Shown: positions 18,980 to 28,113 of the stretch, one piece after another
Layout of the letters: each line of letters starts with the position of its first letter
How positions within the stretch are numbered: the first letter of the stretch is position 1
Assembly: GCF_002115825.1 (NCBI RefSeq)
Contig: NZ_JFJZ01000016.1
Location: forward strand, 30,737 to 94,736
Length of the DNA: 64,000 nt
Direction: 5' to 3'
Source: Thalassospira sp. MCCC 1A01428
GTDB taxonomy: Bacteria; Pseudomonadota; Alphaproteobacteria; Rhodospirillales; Thalassospiraceae
Translations under genes and position numbers: made by a program
Notes under the pieces: generated by a model
Databases searched by the model: none
Told to the model about the DNA's origin: nothing
The model's input: the letters and a program-made list of their open reading frames with translations, nothing else

Positions 18980-19010
18980 AAGGCGACCGGCAGAGTATGC
19001 CGGTCGCCTT
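18980..19010 (-). terminator. Terminator after hflC
   Basis: AAGGCGACCGGC / GCCGGTCGCCTT is a 12-bp perfect stem with a 7-nt loop. On the minus strand it is followed by TTTTTGATT. It lies 10 bp past the hflC stop, so DUF2065 and degP probably use their own promoters or read-through. Confidence 0.85.
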
Positions 19011-19020
19011 ATCAATTTGT

Positions 19021-19893
19021 CTAGCGGCTTGCGTCGGGTTCTGACTGATTAAAATATTTGAAGAATTCAGAATCCGGCGATAACACCATGGTTGTCCCGT
19101 TTGAAAGGGCTTCACGGTATGCCTGCAAGGAGCGATAAAACTCGAAGAATTTCGCATCCTTGTTATAGGCTTCACCCAGGATTTTGTTCCGTTCCGCGTC
19201 GCCTTCACCACGCAGGGTTTCGGACTGGCGGCGTGCTTCGGCCAAAAGAATGACCTTTTCACGTTCGGCGTCGGCCTGGGTCTTGGACTTGATTTCCTCG
19301 CCTTCTGCGCGAAGCTGGGAGGCTTCGGCAATACGGGCGGACTGCATACGGTTATAAACCGCCTGCGATGTTTCCTGAGGAAGATCCGTCCGGCCAATTC
19401 GGACATCGATCAGCTGAACACCAAAATCCTTGGCCGGTTCAACCAGAGCCGCCTGGATTTTTTCCATGATGCGGGCCCGGTTATCGGACAACAGGGCGAT
19501 GAGCGGCGATTGCGCCAGTTCACCCCGGATAACCGAATTCAGGCGCTGACCAAAAATCTGGACAAACTGGTCCGCGTTCAGCGCACGTTTACGGAACTGA
19601 AGCGGATCAACGATTTTCCAGCGCGCGAAGCTGTCAATATTGACGCGCTTCTGATCAGACAGCAAAACCTGCTGTACCGGCGGGTCAAGGTCAAGAATAC
19701 GGCGTTCGTAGTACTCGACATTCTGGATCGGCAGTTTGAAATGCAGGCCCGGTTCGGAAATTGCGTGAACCGGGTTACCAAACTGCAGCACCAGTGCCTG
19801 TTTGTCCTGACGGACGGTAAACACGCACATCGAGCCGACAATCGCAACAATGACCAGAACGACAGCGGCGATAATAAGTTTTGTACTGGCCAT
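19021..19893 (-). CDS. hflC: HflC, SPFH-domain modulator of FtsH
   Basis: Partner of HflK in the periplasm-facing complex that regulates the FtsH membrane protease. The protein is 290 aa with one N-terminal membrane anchor ('IIAAVVLVIVAIVGSMCVF'), then the SPFH/band-7 domain ('QALVLQFGNPVHAISEPGLH') and a coiled-coil region ('EGEEIKSKTQADAEREKVI'). Its ATG overlaps the hflK stop by one base (TAATG), indicating translational coupling. Confidence 0.96.
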   Translation of the reverse strand: MASTKLIIAAVVLVIVAIVGSMCVFTVRQDKQALVLQFGNPVHAISEPGLHFKLPIQNVEYYERRILDLDPPVQQVLLSDQKRVNIDSFARWKIVDPLQFRKRALNADQFVQIFGQRLNSVIRGELAQSPLIALLSDNRARIMEKIQAALVEPAKDFGVQLIDVRIGRTDLPQETSQAVYNRMQSARIAEASQLRAEGEEIKSKTQADAEREKVILLAEARRQSETLRGEGDAERNKILGEAYNKDAKFFEFYRSLQAYREALSNGTTMVLSPDSEFFKYFNQSEPDASR

Positions 19894-21029
19894 TATTTGT
19901 CGCCTCCGGTGTTCTGGCTGGCGGTGTTTTTCTGAATTTCAGGCAGTGGCAAATACGGCACAACGCCGTTGCTGCCATCTTTCTGGTTCAGAATAACCTT
20001 GGTCGAGCTTTTCAGCACTTCCTGCATGGTTTCAAGATACAGGCGGCGCTTGGTCACGTCTTTGGCGGTCAGATAGGAATTATAGACCGAGTCAAAACGT
20101 GCGGCTTCACCCTGTGCATCCTTCACAACCTGATCCTTGTAGGCACGGGCTTCCATGATCATGCGTTCAGCATTACCTTTGGCGCGCGGGATAATGTCGT
20201 TGCGATAGGCAAGGGCTTCGTTGCGCGAACGGTCACGGTCCTGACGGGCCCGCTGAACGTCGTTAAACGAGTCGATAACTTCTTTGGGCGGGTCAACCTT
20301 CTGCATTTTCACTTCGGAAATGAAAATACCGGATTTGTAACCATCCAGAATGCTTTGCAGCAATGTCCGTGTCTGGTCTTCAACTTCAACACGGCCAATG
20401 GTTAACGCCGCTTCCAGATCGGTTTTGCCAACCACTTCGCGAATGGCACTTTCAGAGGCCAGTTTGATCGTGGTTTCCGGGTCACGAATATTGAAAAGAT
20501 ACGCGCCAGCGTCGCGGATGCGCCACTGAACGACATAATCGATATCAATAATGTTCTGGTCACCGGTCAGCATCAGGCTTTCCTCGGGGACGTCACGGGT
20601 GGAATTTGCCCCCATGCCTGACCCGCGATAGCCAACTTCGATCTGATTGGTGCGTTCGACGTTCGGGGTAATGACCTCGCCAATCGGGGCTGGCAGAAAA
20701 TAATTCAAACCCGGCCCCGTCGTGCCGACCCATTTGCCAAATAACAGGGTGACACCCTGTTCGCCTGGTTGAACACGGTAAAAACCGGTCAGCAACCAGA
20801 TACCGACAATGGCCAGACCAATAAGGATAATACCCTTGGCACCGCCGCCGCCACCAGGAAACAGCCGTTTAAGGCGGTCCTGGCCCTTGCGAATCATTTC
20901 ATCCAGATCGGGGGGCGTTCCGCCGCCGCCGTTCCCGCCTGAAGGGCGTTTTCCCCATGGGTTTTGGCCGCCATTATTGCCGCCGCCGTTACCCCAAGGG
21001 CCACCGCCCCCTTGCGAATTCCATGGCAT
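19893..21029 (-). CDS. hflK: HflK, SPFH-domain modulator of FtsH
   Basis: Forms a hetero-oligomer with HflC around FtsH. The protein is 378 aa. The Gly/Asn-rich cytoplasmic N terminus ('MPWNSQGGGGPWGNGGG') is followed by the transmembrane 'GIILIGLAIVGIWLLTGFY', the SPFH domain ('VQPGEQGVTLLFGKWVGT') and a coiled coil. The frame opens at 21116, but the ATG at 21029 has AAGGAGG about ten bases upstream and starts the family-typical Gly-rich segment. It is the first gene of the hflK-hflC unit and is divergent from mrp. Confidence 0.96.
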   Translation of the reverse strand: MPWNSQGGGGPWGNGGGNNGGQNPWGKRPSGGNGGGGTPPDLDEMIRKGQDRLKRLFPGGGGGAKGIILIGLAIVGIWLLTGFYRVQPGEQGVTLLFGKWVGTTGPGLNYFLPAPIGEVITPNVERTNQIEVGYRGSGMGANSTRDVPEESLMLTGDQNIIDIDYVVQWRIRDAGAYLFNIRDPETTIKLASESAIREVVGKTDLEAALTIGRVEVEDQTRTLLQSILDGYKSGIFISEVKMQKVDPPKEVIDSFNDVQRARQDRDRSRNEALAYRNDIIPRAKGNAERMIMEARAYKDQVVKDAQGEAARFDSVYNSYLTAKDVTKRRLYLETMQEVLKSSTKVILNQKDGSNGVVPYLPLPEIQKNTASQNTGGDK

Positions 21030-21177
21030 CGAGTGTCTTCCCCTCCTTGCCGTTCCGTGTTTCTCTTTGATTACGCTGCTCTTCCGCCTTATATGACAGC
21101 TAGCCGCGCAAAACAACGATAGGCACCCATATGTCCCAACTGATCAAGGACATAAGCCAAAAATCGGAGACCGCAAT

Positions 21178-22428
21178 ATGACTTCCCCCACACGCGAAAC
21201 AATACTTGCCGCTTTAAACGAGGTTCAGGACCCGATTGATGGCAAAGGCATTGTTGATAAAAATATGGTGCAAGGCATTGATATAAGTGGTGAAAATGTA
21301 ACAGTTATGATCGGTGTCGATCCCGAGCGTGGCCCGTCACTGGAAGATTTACGCCAGGCCGCCGAGCGCGCCGTAAATGGTGTGAACGGGGTCACAACAG
21401 CCCGCGTCGCCCTGACGGCAGAGCGCAGCGGCGGGGCAAAAGCCGCCTCGACCCCCGCGTCGCCGTCCCATACGGGACATTCGCACGGTCATAATCACGG
21501 TCATAATCATAGCCACGACCCGGCCAATAAACCCGCATCGCCGGGCATTGGTACGCGACCATCTGCCGGGGCAGCCGGACCCGGCGGCGGACAACGCCCG
21601 CTAGATCTGGGGGCGATCCGGTCTGTTATTACGGTGGCATCGGGCAAGGGCGGTGTTGGCAAGTCGACAACAGCCGTGAACCTGGCACTGTCACTGGCCC
21701 GTCAGGGGCTGTCGGTGGGGCTGCTGGATGCCGATATTTACGGCCCCTCACTGCCACGCATGATGGGGCTGCGCACAGCCAAGCCGACGCATTCGAAAAA
21801 GGAAGGCAAAATTACGCCGCCTTCGGCCTTTGGCGTAAAGATCATGTCGATCGGTTTTATGATTGACGAAGAGCAGCCGGTAATATGGCGGGGCCCGATG
21901 GCGATGGGCGCGCTGGAGCAATTATTGCGCGATACTGACTGGGGCGAACTTGATGTACTGGTGGTTGATATGCCACCGGGCACAGGCGACATTCAGCTTT
22001 CCATGGCGCAGCGCGTACCTGTGACCGGGGCGGTGATTGTTTCCACCCCGCAAGATGTTGCCTTGCTTGATGCACGCAAGGGTCTGAACATGTTTCGCAA
22101 GGTCAATGTGCCGATTTTCGGCCTGATCGAAAACATGAGTTATTATCAATGCCCCAATTGCGGGCATGTGGACCATGTTTTTGACCATGGTGGCGCACAT
22201 AAGGCAGCCGATGAACTGGGTGTGCCATTTTTGGGCGAAATCCCGCTGGACCTTAAAATTCGCCTTGGGGCCGATGAGGGTAAACCGATTATCGAAACCG
22301 ACCCCGACGGCGCGCACTCAAAGGCCTACGCCAACATCGCACGCCAGATCGCTGCTTCAATTGACGAACAGGTTGGCCCGAAAACCAAGCCGAAGAAAAG
22401 TCTGTTTCCGAAAATCAGCTTTCGTTGA
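21178..22428 (+). CDS. mrp: Mrp/NBP35-type Fe-S cluster carrier ATPase with His-rich linker
   Basis: P-loop scaffold that delivers [4Fe-4S] clusters. The protein is 416 aa. Residues 1-85 are a MIP18/DUF59 domain ('ALNEVQDPIDGKGIVDKNMV'). The deviant Walker A is 'SGKGGVGKS' at 155-163, followed by 'DADIYGPSLPRMMG' and 'VDMPPGTGD'. The cluster-binding pair is in 'QCPNCGH', near residue 325. An unusual linker at residues 98-113 has eight histidines alternating with Gly/Ser/Asn, suggesting metal binding. It is divergent from hflK across 148 bp. Confidence 0.95.
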   Translation: MTSPTRETILAALNEVQDPIDGKGIVDKNMVQGIDISGENVTVMIGVDPERGPSLEDLRQAAERAVNGVNGVTTARVALTAERSGGAKAASTPASPSHTGHSHGHNHGHNHSHDPANKPASPGIGTRPSAGAAGPGGGQRPLDLGAIRSVITVASGKGGVGKSTTAVNLALSLARQGLSVGLLDADIYGPSLPRMMGLRTAKPTHSKKEGKITPPSAFGVKIMSIGFMIDEEQPVIWRGPMAMGALEQLLRDTDWGELDVLVVDMPPGTGDIQLSMAQRVPVTGAVIVSTPQDVALLDARKGLNMFRKVNVPIFGLIENMSYYQCPNCGHVDHVFDHGGAHKAADELGVPFLGEIPLDLKIRLGADEGKPIIETDPDGAHSKAYANIARQIAASIDEQVGPKTKPKKSLFPKISFR

Positions 22429-22471
22429 TAATACGCTGTAAGGCGTGCGAATTGCCGTTTTTAATTCAGGT

Positions 22472-22505
22472 AAAGGCCGGTCAGTTTTGCTGACCGGCCT
22501 TTTTT
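22472..22505 (+). terminator. mrp rho-independent terminator
   Basis: AAAGGCCGGTCAG / CTGACCGGCCTTT is a 13-bp perfect stem with a TTTTG loop followed by a T run. Confidence 0.95.
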
Positions 22506-22538
22506 CTTGCGTGCCTGCAACAGATCGCCATCCAACGA

Positions 22539-22570
22539 AAACCCCGCCGGGCGATGACGCGGCGGGGTTT
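22539..22570 (-). terminator. Terminator for SDR gene (copy 1 of a repeated hairpin)
   Basis: AAACCCCGCC / GGCGGGGTTT with an inner GCG/CGC pairing; on the minus strand it is followed by TTTTCG. A nearly identical hairpin, with the same loop except for one base, recurs at 24739-24770. Confidence 0.8.
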
Positions 22571-22603
22571 GACGAGGGTGCCTGGAGAGGGGCGTTTCGG
22601 GCG

Positions 22604-23353
22604 TTAGACCTGTGCCTGGCCGCCATCCACAAACATTTCGATACCGTTTACAAAACTTGCGGCGTCAGACGCCAGAAACGCGACAACTTTGCCGATTTCT
22701 TCGGGTTCACCCAAACGGCCAAGCGGCACCAGTGCGGCAAGGGAGTCGTAAAGGCCCTGCCGCGCATCGTCGGGCACCAGTCCACCTAAACCAGGGGTGC
22801 GTACCGGGCCGGGGCTGATGGCATTCACGCGAATTTGGCGGTCTTTCAGGTCCAGGGCCCAGGAACGGGCAAAGTTACGAACGGCGGCTTTGCTTGCACT
22901 ATAGACGCTGAAATTTTCAGTACCTTTGATGGAGGTTGTCGAGGATGTTAAAATTACCGATGCCCCCTTTGTCAGCAAAGGCAATGCCTTTTGCACGGTA
23001 AAAAGAACCCCGCGTACATTCGTTCCAAAGATGCGGTCAAACTGTTCTTCTGTGATGGCACCCAGTGGCAGCATGTCGCCGCCACCCGCATTGGCAAACA
23101 GAATATCGAGTTTGCCAGCGGATTTGGCGATTTGCGCATATAGCGCATCAAGGTCCTGGTTGTTTGCGGCATCGGCACGAATACCGGTGGCATTTGCGCC
23201 AATGGTCTTGACGGCGGCGTTCAGTTCTTCTTCGCGACGGCCGGTAATGAAAACGCGCGCCCCCTGTCGCGCCAGTTCCTGTGCAGAAGCAAGACCGATA
23301 CCGGTGCTGCCACCCGTTACAAGTGCGACTTTTCCTTCAAGCTGGTTGGTCAT
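22604..23353 (-). CDS. SDR-family NAD(P)-dependent oxidoreductase
   Basis: Classical short-chain dehydrogenase of 249 aa from the ATG at 23353. It has the cofactor motif 'VTGGSTGIGLASAQELA', 'FANAGGG' (NAG motif), Ser in 'VILTSSTTSIKG', the catalytic 'YSASKAAV' (Tyr and Lys) and 'NAISPGPVRTPG'. The frame extends to 23572 but lacks family similarity there, and AAGGA is spaced correctly for 23353. It is divergent from a LysR regulator that probably controls it. The substrate is unknown. Confidence 0.93.
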   Translation of the reverse strand: MTNQLEGKVALVTGGSTGIGLASAQELARQGARVFITGRREEELNAAVKTIGANATGIRADAANNQDLDALYAQIAKSAGKLDILFANAGGGDMLPLGAITEEQFDRIFGTNVRGVLFTVQKALPLLTKGASVILTSSTTSIKGTENFSVYSASKAAVRNFARSWALDLKDRQIRVNAISPGPVRTPGLGGLVPDDARQGLYDSLAALVPLGRLGEPEEIGKVVAFLASDAASFVNGIEMFVDGGQAQV

Positions 23354-23486
23354 GGTCATTTCCTTTTCAATTTTGGCCGGGTCGGGCAACCGCATCAAGC
23401 GGGGGATGTGCCCTTGGCCTGCGGCCTGTTGTTCGGTGAATGACCAGAAGGTAGAGGGGGAATGTTTGTTGATAAATCCCTTAAAA

Positions 23487-23516
23487 TTGAAATGACTATT
23501 CACCTGTGTGTATAAT
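23487..23516 (+). promoter_or_regulatory. Sigma-70-type promoter of the LysR gene with overlapping dyad
   Basis: TTGAAA (23487-23492), 18-bp spacer, TATAAT (23511-23516), 29 bp before the LysR ATG. The short dyad TGAA-N7-TTCA (23488-23502) overlaps the -35 and spacer, consistent with autorepression by the LysR protein. Confidence 0.7.
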
Positions 23517-23544
23517 AAAGGACACAACAAAAGGGAAATCCGGA

Positions 23545-24459
23545 ATGGACCAGTTACTGGCAATGCGGGCATTTTCCCGCGTGGTCGAGGCGGGCAGTTT
23601 TACCCGCGCGGCAGATTCACTGAATATGCCCAATGCCACCATGAGCAAACTGGTTCAGGAGCTGGAGGCTCATCTGGGTGTCAGACTGCTTCAGCGGACA
23701 ACGCGCCGGGTTACCGTGACGCCGGAAGGCGACGAATATTACGCCAAGGCCTTGTGTATATTACGGAATCTGGAGGCGATTGATTCGTCGTTTAACGCAT
23801 CACGCAGCAATCCCGGCGGCAAGCTGCGAATTGATATTGGCGGGTCAACCGCGCGTGATGTTTTAATTCCGTTGCTGCCTGTATTTTTTGATCTTTACCC
23901 CGATATCAAAATAGAACTGGGCGTTTCCGACCGCACGGTCGATATGATCAGCGATAATGTTGACTGTGTCATTCGCGGTGGGCCGTTGGAAAATTCGTCG
24001 CTGATTGCACGCCAGATCGGCAAGGCCCCCATGATCACCTGTGCCGCGCCGGCATATTTGAAAAAATATGGCATTCCGGCTTATCCGAACGAACTAAAGA
24101 ACGGGCACAGATTGATCAGTTATAATTCGACCCGCGACGGCAGGCCGTTTCCATTTCGCTTCTTGCAGAACGGCGAGAAGGTGGAGATCAAGGTTGAAAG
24201 CCGCTTTAGTGTGAACGAAAGCAACGCCCATCTTGCCGCCGTGGTGGCGGGGCTGGGGATTATTCAAACGTTTTCCTATGCCGCCGGGGCAGATTTGCAA
24301 AACGGGAACCTTGTCGAGATTTTAAGGGACTGGCGACCTGCATCCTATCCCTTTCATGTTGTTTACCCGCAAAACCGGTATGTGACGCCACGCCTGCGTG
24401 TGTTCATTGACTGGCTGGCAGATGTCTTTCCTGCGAAGGTCGCCAGCGGGCTGGTTTAG
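23545..24459 (+). CDS. LysR-family transcriptional regulator
   Basis: A 304-aa LTTR of the 'MDQLLAMRAFSRVVEAGSFT' type. The HTH contains 'AADSLNMPNATMSKLVQELE', followed by 'LLQRTTRRVTVTPEG'. The effector domain includes 'LRIDIGGSTARDVLIPLLP' and 'DCVIRGGPLENSSLIARQIG'. The ATG at 23545 follows GGAAATCCGGA and is preferred to 23506. It probably regulates the divergent SDR gene. Its TAG stop lies inside the left end of the MITE-like element that follows. Confidence 0.92.
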   Translation: MDQLLAMRAFSRVVEAGSFTRAADSLNMPNATMSKLVQELEAHLGVRLLQRTTRRVTVTPEGDEYYAKALCILRNLEAIDSSFNASRSNPGGKLRIDIGGSTARDVLIPLLPVFFDLYPDIKIELGVSDRTVDMISDNVDCVIRGGPLENSSLIARQIGKAPMITCAAPAYLKKYGIPAYPNELKNGHRLISYNSTRDGRPFPFRFLQNGEKVEIKVESRFSVNESNAHLAAVVAGLGIIQTFSYAAGADLQNGNLVEILRDWRPASYPFHVVYPQNRYVTPRLRVFIDWLADVFPAKVASGLV

Positions 24460-24726
24460 AGCACGTCGCGTTTAATCTGCACCATTTTGCCGGAGACAGT
24501 CTTCCGCCCCACTACGTCAGGATCCTTGACCGTAGCCCCGCTACGCTCTGCGGATCTTTCCTTGTGCGACAGAAGACTGTCTCGGCCCGAAGGGTTTGAT
24601 TTTGGCGACGTTTCGCGGCGTTACACCTTTTGACCGATGCGCCGCATCGCTCTGCACGCTGTGCCTTGCCAAACGGTTCGCCAAAAACAAACAAAATGGC
24701 GCAGATTAAACGCGACGTGCTCTAAA
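24455..24726. mobile_element. MITE-like palindromic element with 35-bp terminal inverted repeats
   Basis: The 272-bp non-coding element has ends 24455-24489 and 24692-24726 that are inverted repeats matching at 34 of 35 positions; the outer part reads TTTAGAGCACGTCGCG and the inner part ends CCATTTTG. Nested inside are a perfect 12-bp pair, GAGACAGTCTTC (24493-24504) and GAAGACTGTCTC (24572-24583), a local hairpin CGTAG-CCCCG-CTACG (24531-24545), and a TTTTGGCGA/TCGCCAAAA pair (about 24600 and 24680). It encodes no transposase. The TA at each edge could be an IS630-type target duplication. It supplies or overlaps the LysR stop codon at 24457-24459. Confidence 0.7.
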
Positions 24727-24738
24727 AGGGGTAAAGAA

Positions 24739-24770
24739 AAACCCCGCCGGGCGATGCCGCGGCGGGGTTT
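24739..24770 (-). terminator. Terminator of the purine operon (copy 2 of a repeated hairpin)
   Basis: AAACCCCGCC / GGCGGGGTTT with loop GGGCGATGCCGC. On the minus strand it is followed by TTTTTCTTT. It lies 36 bp past the purL stop and is nearly identical to the hairpin at 22539-22570. Confidence 0.85.
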
Positions 24771-24805
24771 GACGTTTGGTCTGACACTGGTGAAATCACC
24801 GATGA

Positions 24806-26998
24806 TCAGTTGATGGTTTCTGCCATATAGGTAGGCATCCAGCCTTCGTGGGCGTCGCGCAAATCATCGAGTTCCAGCGGGTCTTCGCCTTCGATGGTGA
24901 TGGCGGTGCCACCGGCATTGCCGATAATCACGGCATGGACATTGGCATTGGCTGCGGCGTTGATCACGCTGTCAGGGTCGCGGGTGGCAACAATGTAACG
25001 GCCCTGGTCTTCCCCAAACAGCCATGCAATTTCGCTACCGCTTTCGGGCAGGTGCAAATCGGCACCGATATTGCCCGCCAGGCACATTTCTGCAACGGCA
25101 ACCAAAAGGCCCCCATCCGAAATGTCGTGGCAGGTCCGGACCACGTTGGCCGTGATCAGACCACGCACCAGCGTGCCAACCCGTTTTTCCGAATTCAGGT
25201 CAACGGGGGGCGGTGCGCCTTCTTCGCGGCATTCGATGTTTTTAAGATAAACCGACTGGCCCAGTTCGCCCGTGGGCGACCCCAGCATAACCAGAACCGA
25301 ATCCTTGCTTTTCAGGGCAATCGTTGCCATGCGGCCCACATCGGGAATAACGCCGACGCCGCCGATTGCCGGGGTCGGCAAAATGCCTTCGCCGTTGGTT
25401 TCGTTGTAAAGCGATACGTTGCCCGAAACCACCGGAAAGTCCAGCGCAATACAGGCTTCGCCAATGCCCTTACAGGCCCCGACAAACTGGCCCATGATGC
25501 GCGGGCGTTCGGGGTTGCCAAAGTTCATGTTATCGGTGATGGCAAGCGGGGTTGCGCCAACAGCTGTCAGGTTACGGTAGGCTTCGGCAACGGCCTGCAT
25601 ACCGCCCTGTACCGGGTCGGCCTTAACATAACGCGGGGTGCAGTCGGTGGTGACGGCAAGGCCCTTGCGGGTGTCGTGAACCCGGACAACAGCGGCATCA
25701 CCGCCGGGGCGGACAACCGTATCGGCCATCACCATATGGTCATACTGTTCCCATATCCAGCGCCGCGACGACAAATCAGCCGAGCCCATCAGGGTTTTCA
25801 GGGCTTCGCTGTGCGGCATTTTCTGTTCGATGCTGTCGGCTGAAATGCGGTCCTGTTTCGGGGTTTCTTCCCACGGACGGTCATATTCCGGCGAGGCTTC
25901 GGCCAGCGGATCAATCGGCAGGTCGCCGGCAACATCGCCATGCCACATCAGGGTCATGCGTTTGCTGTCGGTCAGTTTGCCAATCACGGCAAAGTCCAGT
26001 TCCCACTTGTCGAAAATGGCCTTGGCGGCATCTTCGCAACCGGGTTTAAGCACCATCAGCATGCGTTCCTGCGATTCTGACAGCATCAGCTCGTAGGGGG
26101 TCATGCCTTCTTCGCGCATCGGTACTTTATCCAGCCACAGCTCGACACCGACGCCGCCCTTGGATGCCATTTCAAACGAGGATGACGTAAGACCGGCAGC
26201 GCCCATATCCTGAATGGCGACGATCATGTCGGTTGCCATCAGTTCAAGGCAGGCTTCAAGCAGCAGTTTTTCGGTAAACGGGTCGCCAACCTGAACGGTC
26301 GGGCGTTTGTCGGCCGAATCATCATCAAATTCCGCCGAGGCCATGGTCGCCCCGTGAATGCCGTCACGCCCGGTTTTCGAGCCGACATAAACCACCGGAT
26401 TACCAACACCCGCAGCGGCGGAATAGAAAATATTGTTGGTGTCAGCCAGACCAACGGTCATGGCATTAACCAGAATATTGCCGTTATAGGACGGATGAAA
26501 ATTGGTTTCTCCGCCGACGGTCGGAACACCCATGCAGTTGCCGTATCCACCAATGCCTTCAACCACACCCGACAAAAGGTGGCGGGTTTTGGGGTGTTCG
26601 GGGGCACCAAAACGCAGGGCATTCAGGTTGGCAACCGGGCGCGCACCCATGGTGAACACATCACGCATGATGCCGCCAACACCGGTTGCCGCACCCTGAT
26701 AGGGTTCGATAAAGGACGGGTGGTTGTGGCTTTCCATTTTAAAAATGGCAGCCTGGCCGTCGCCAATGTCAATGACACCGGCATTTTCACCGGGGCCCTG
26801 AATAACCCAGGGCGCCTTGGTCGGCAGGGTTTTTAGCCATTTTTTCGATGATTTGTACGAGCAATGCTCGGACCACATGACCGAAAAAATGCCAAGTTCT
26901 GTCAGGTTCGGCTCGCGCCCCATGATATCGAGAACAAGTTTGTATTCGTCATCTGTCAGGCCGTGGCTTTTAATAACGTCCGGGGTGATCTCGCTCAT
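24806..26998 (-). CDS. purL: Phosphoribosylformylglycinamidine synthase, large subunit
   Basis: Fourth step of purine synthesis: converts FGAR to FGAM using ammonia from PurQ and ATP. The 730-aa length is that of the small-type PurL that works with PurS and PurQ. Motifs include '[19 protein letters not shown]', '[20 protein letters not shown]', '[20 protein letters not shown]' and '[16 protein letters not shown]'. Its ATG overlaps the purQ stop by four bases (ATGA). Confidence 0.98.
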   Translation of the reverse strand: MSEITPDVIKSHGLTDDEYKLVLDIMGREPNLTELGIFSVMWSEHCSYKSSKKWLKTLPTKAPWVIQGPGENAGVIDIGDGQAAIFKMESHNHPSFIEPYQGAATGVGGIMRDVFTMGARPVANLNALRFGAPEHPKTRHLLSGVVEGIGGYGNCMGVPTVGGETNFHPSYNGNILVNAMTVGLADTNNIFYSAAAGVGNPVVYVGSKTGRDGIHGATMASAEFDDDSADKRPTVQVGDPFTEKLLLEACLELMATDMIVAIQDMGAAGLTSSSFEMASKGGVGVELWLDKVPMREEGMTPYELMLSESQERMLMVLKPGCEDAAKAIFDKWELDFAVIGKLTDSKRMTLMWHGDVAGDLPIDPLAEASPEYDRPWEETPKQDRISADSIEQKMPHSEALKTLMGSADLSSRRWIWEQYDHMVMADTVVRPGGDAAVVRVHDTRKGLAVTTDCTPRYVKADPVQGGMQAVAEAYRNLTAVGATPLAITDNMNFGNPERPRIMGQFVGACKGIGEACIALDFPVVSGNVSLYNETNGEGILPTPAIGGVGVIPDVGRMATIALKSKDSVLVMLGSPTGELGQSVYLKNIECREEGAPPPVDLNSEKRVGTLVRGLITANVVRTCHDISDGGLLVAVAEMCLAGNIGADLHLPESGSEIAWLFGEDQGRYIVATRDPDSVINAAANANVHAVIIGNAGGTAITIEGEDPLELDDLRDAHEGWMPTYMAETIN

Positions 26999-27684
26999 GC
27001 CAGCGCCTCCATCAGCGAATCAAATATCATTGCACCGTGCGTACCGCGATGCAGCGGTTCGATCACGCGTTCGGGGTGGGGCATCAGACCGAAAATACGG
27101 CGTTCTTCATCAACGATCCCGGCAATATTCGATACCGACCCGTTGATATTGGCAGCATCGGTTGCCTCGCCGTCGCTATCACAATAACGCAGGACAATTT
27201 GTCCTTCGCCCTTCAGGCGTTTAACGGTTTCAGCATCGGCAAAATAGTTGCCGTCATGGTGGGCAACCGGGATTTTGATGATTTCGCCGTTGTTAAAGCG
27301 GCTGGTAAAGATGCTGTCGGTGGTTTCGACCCGCAAATTCACATCCTTGCAGATGAATTTCAGATCGCGGTTGCGCATCAGCGCACCTGGCAACAACCCG
27401 GCCTCGATCAAAATCTGGAAGCCGTTGCAAATACCCAGAACCGGGGTACCAGCCCTGGCGGCGGCAACAACAGCGCGCATGATCGGGCTGTTGGCGGCCA
27501 TGGCGCCACAACGCAAATAGTCGCCATAGGAAAAACCGCCCGGCAGGACGATCAGATCGGTTTTGGGAAGGGTAGTTTCCCGATGCCACACCATATGCGG
27601 TGCGGTGCCCATCCGGTTCTGAAGGGCGACCTGGACATCCCGGTCGCAATTCGAACCGGGGAATACGATGACAGCAGCTTTCAC
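26995..27684 (-). CDS. purQ: Phosphoribosylformylglycinamidine synthase, glutaminase subunit
   Basis: Class I glutamine amidotransferase supplying ammonia to PurL. The protein is 229 aa, starting '[17 protein letters not shown]'. The oxyanion and nucleophile motif is '[20 protein letters not shown]' and the His-Glu pair is in '[12 protein letters not shown]'. It overlaps purL by four bases and follows purS by 62 bp. Confidence 0.98.
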   Translation of the reverse strand: MKAAVIVFPGSNCDRDVQVALQNRMGTAPHMVWHRETTLPKTDLIVLPGGFSYGDYLRCGAMAANSPIMRAVVAAARAGTPVLGICNGFQILIEAGLLPGALMRNRDLKFICKDVNLRVETTDSIFTSRFNNGEIIKIPVAHHDGNYFADAETVKRLKGEGQIVLRYCDSDGEATDAANINGSVSNIAGIVDEERRIFGLMPHPERVIEPLHRGTHGAMIFDSLMEALA

Positions 27685-27746
27685 TGGCCAATCTCCCGTT
27701 TATTCGGGCGGGCTTTGGGGCGCTGTGCGCCTGGCCCGCGTCCGGT

Positions 27747-27989
27747 TCAAGCGATGATGTCGATTTCGTAGTTTTCGATCACCGTATTGGCGAGCAGCTT
27801 TTCGCACATTTCGGTAACGTCGCTGTGGGCTTTGTCCACATCGGTACCGGTAAGTTCAAGTTCAATAAACTTGCCCTGGCGGACATCTTCGACGCCGGCA
27901 AATCCCAGGCCTTGCAGGGCGTGATGAACTGCCTTGCCCTGCGGATCGAGGACACCGTTTTTCAGGGTGACATGAACACGTGCTTTCAC
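27747..27989 (-). CDS. purS: Phosphoribosylformylglycinamidine synthase, PurS subunit
   Basis: Small subunit (80 aa) that bridges PurL and PurQ. The sequence 'VHVTLKNGVLDPQGKAVHHA' then 'VRQGKFIELEL' is characteristic. The frame opens at 28034, but the GTG at 27989 has AAGGAG five bases upstream and gives the usual length, so it is the chosen start. Confidence 0.95.
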   Translation of the reverse strand: MKARVHVTLKNGVLDPQGKAVHHALQGLGFAGVEDVRQGKFIELELTGTDVDKAHSDVTEMCEKLLANTVIENYEIDIIA

Positions 27990-28084
27990 GAGAAGCTCCT
28001 TGGTTGGTTCGCAGTCGCCAAAGGCGATCGTCAATTAATTCAGACAATGCCGGTCGTACCACCGAGCCGGCGCATATATAATGA

Positions 28085-28108
28085 AAGGGCCGCGCAAGCG
28101 CGGCCCTT
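28085..28108 (-). terminator. Hairpin between purC and purS
   Basis: AAGGGCCGCG / CGCGGCCCTT is a 10-bp stem with a CAAG loop, and on the minus strand it leads into TTTCATTATAT. It lies just past purC and may attenuate read-through into purS rather than stop it fully. Confidence 0.7.
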
Positions 28109-28113
28109 CGCAA

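Noticed and set aside
24848..25843. 331-aa plus-strand frame opposite purL
   Set aside because: Antisense shadow of a fully conserved purL.
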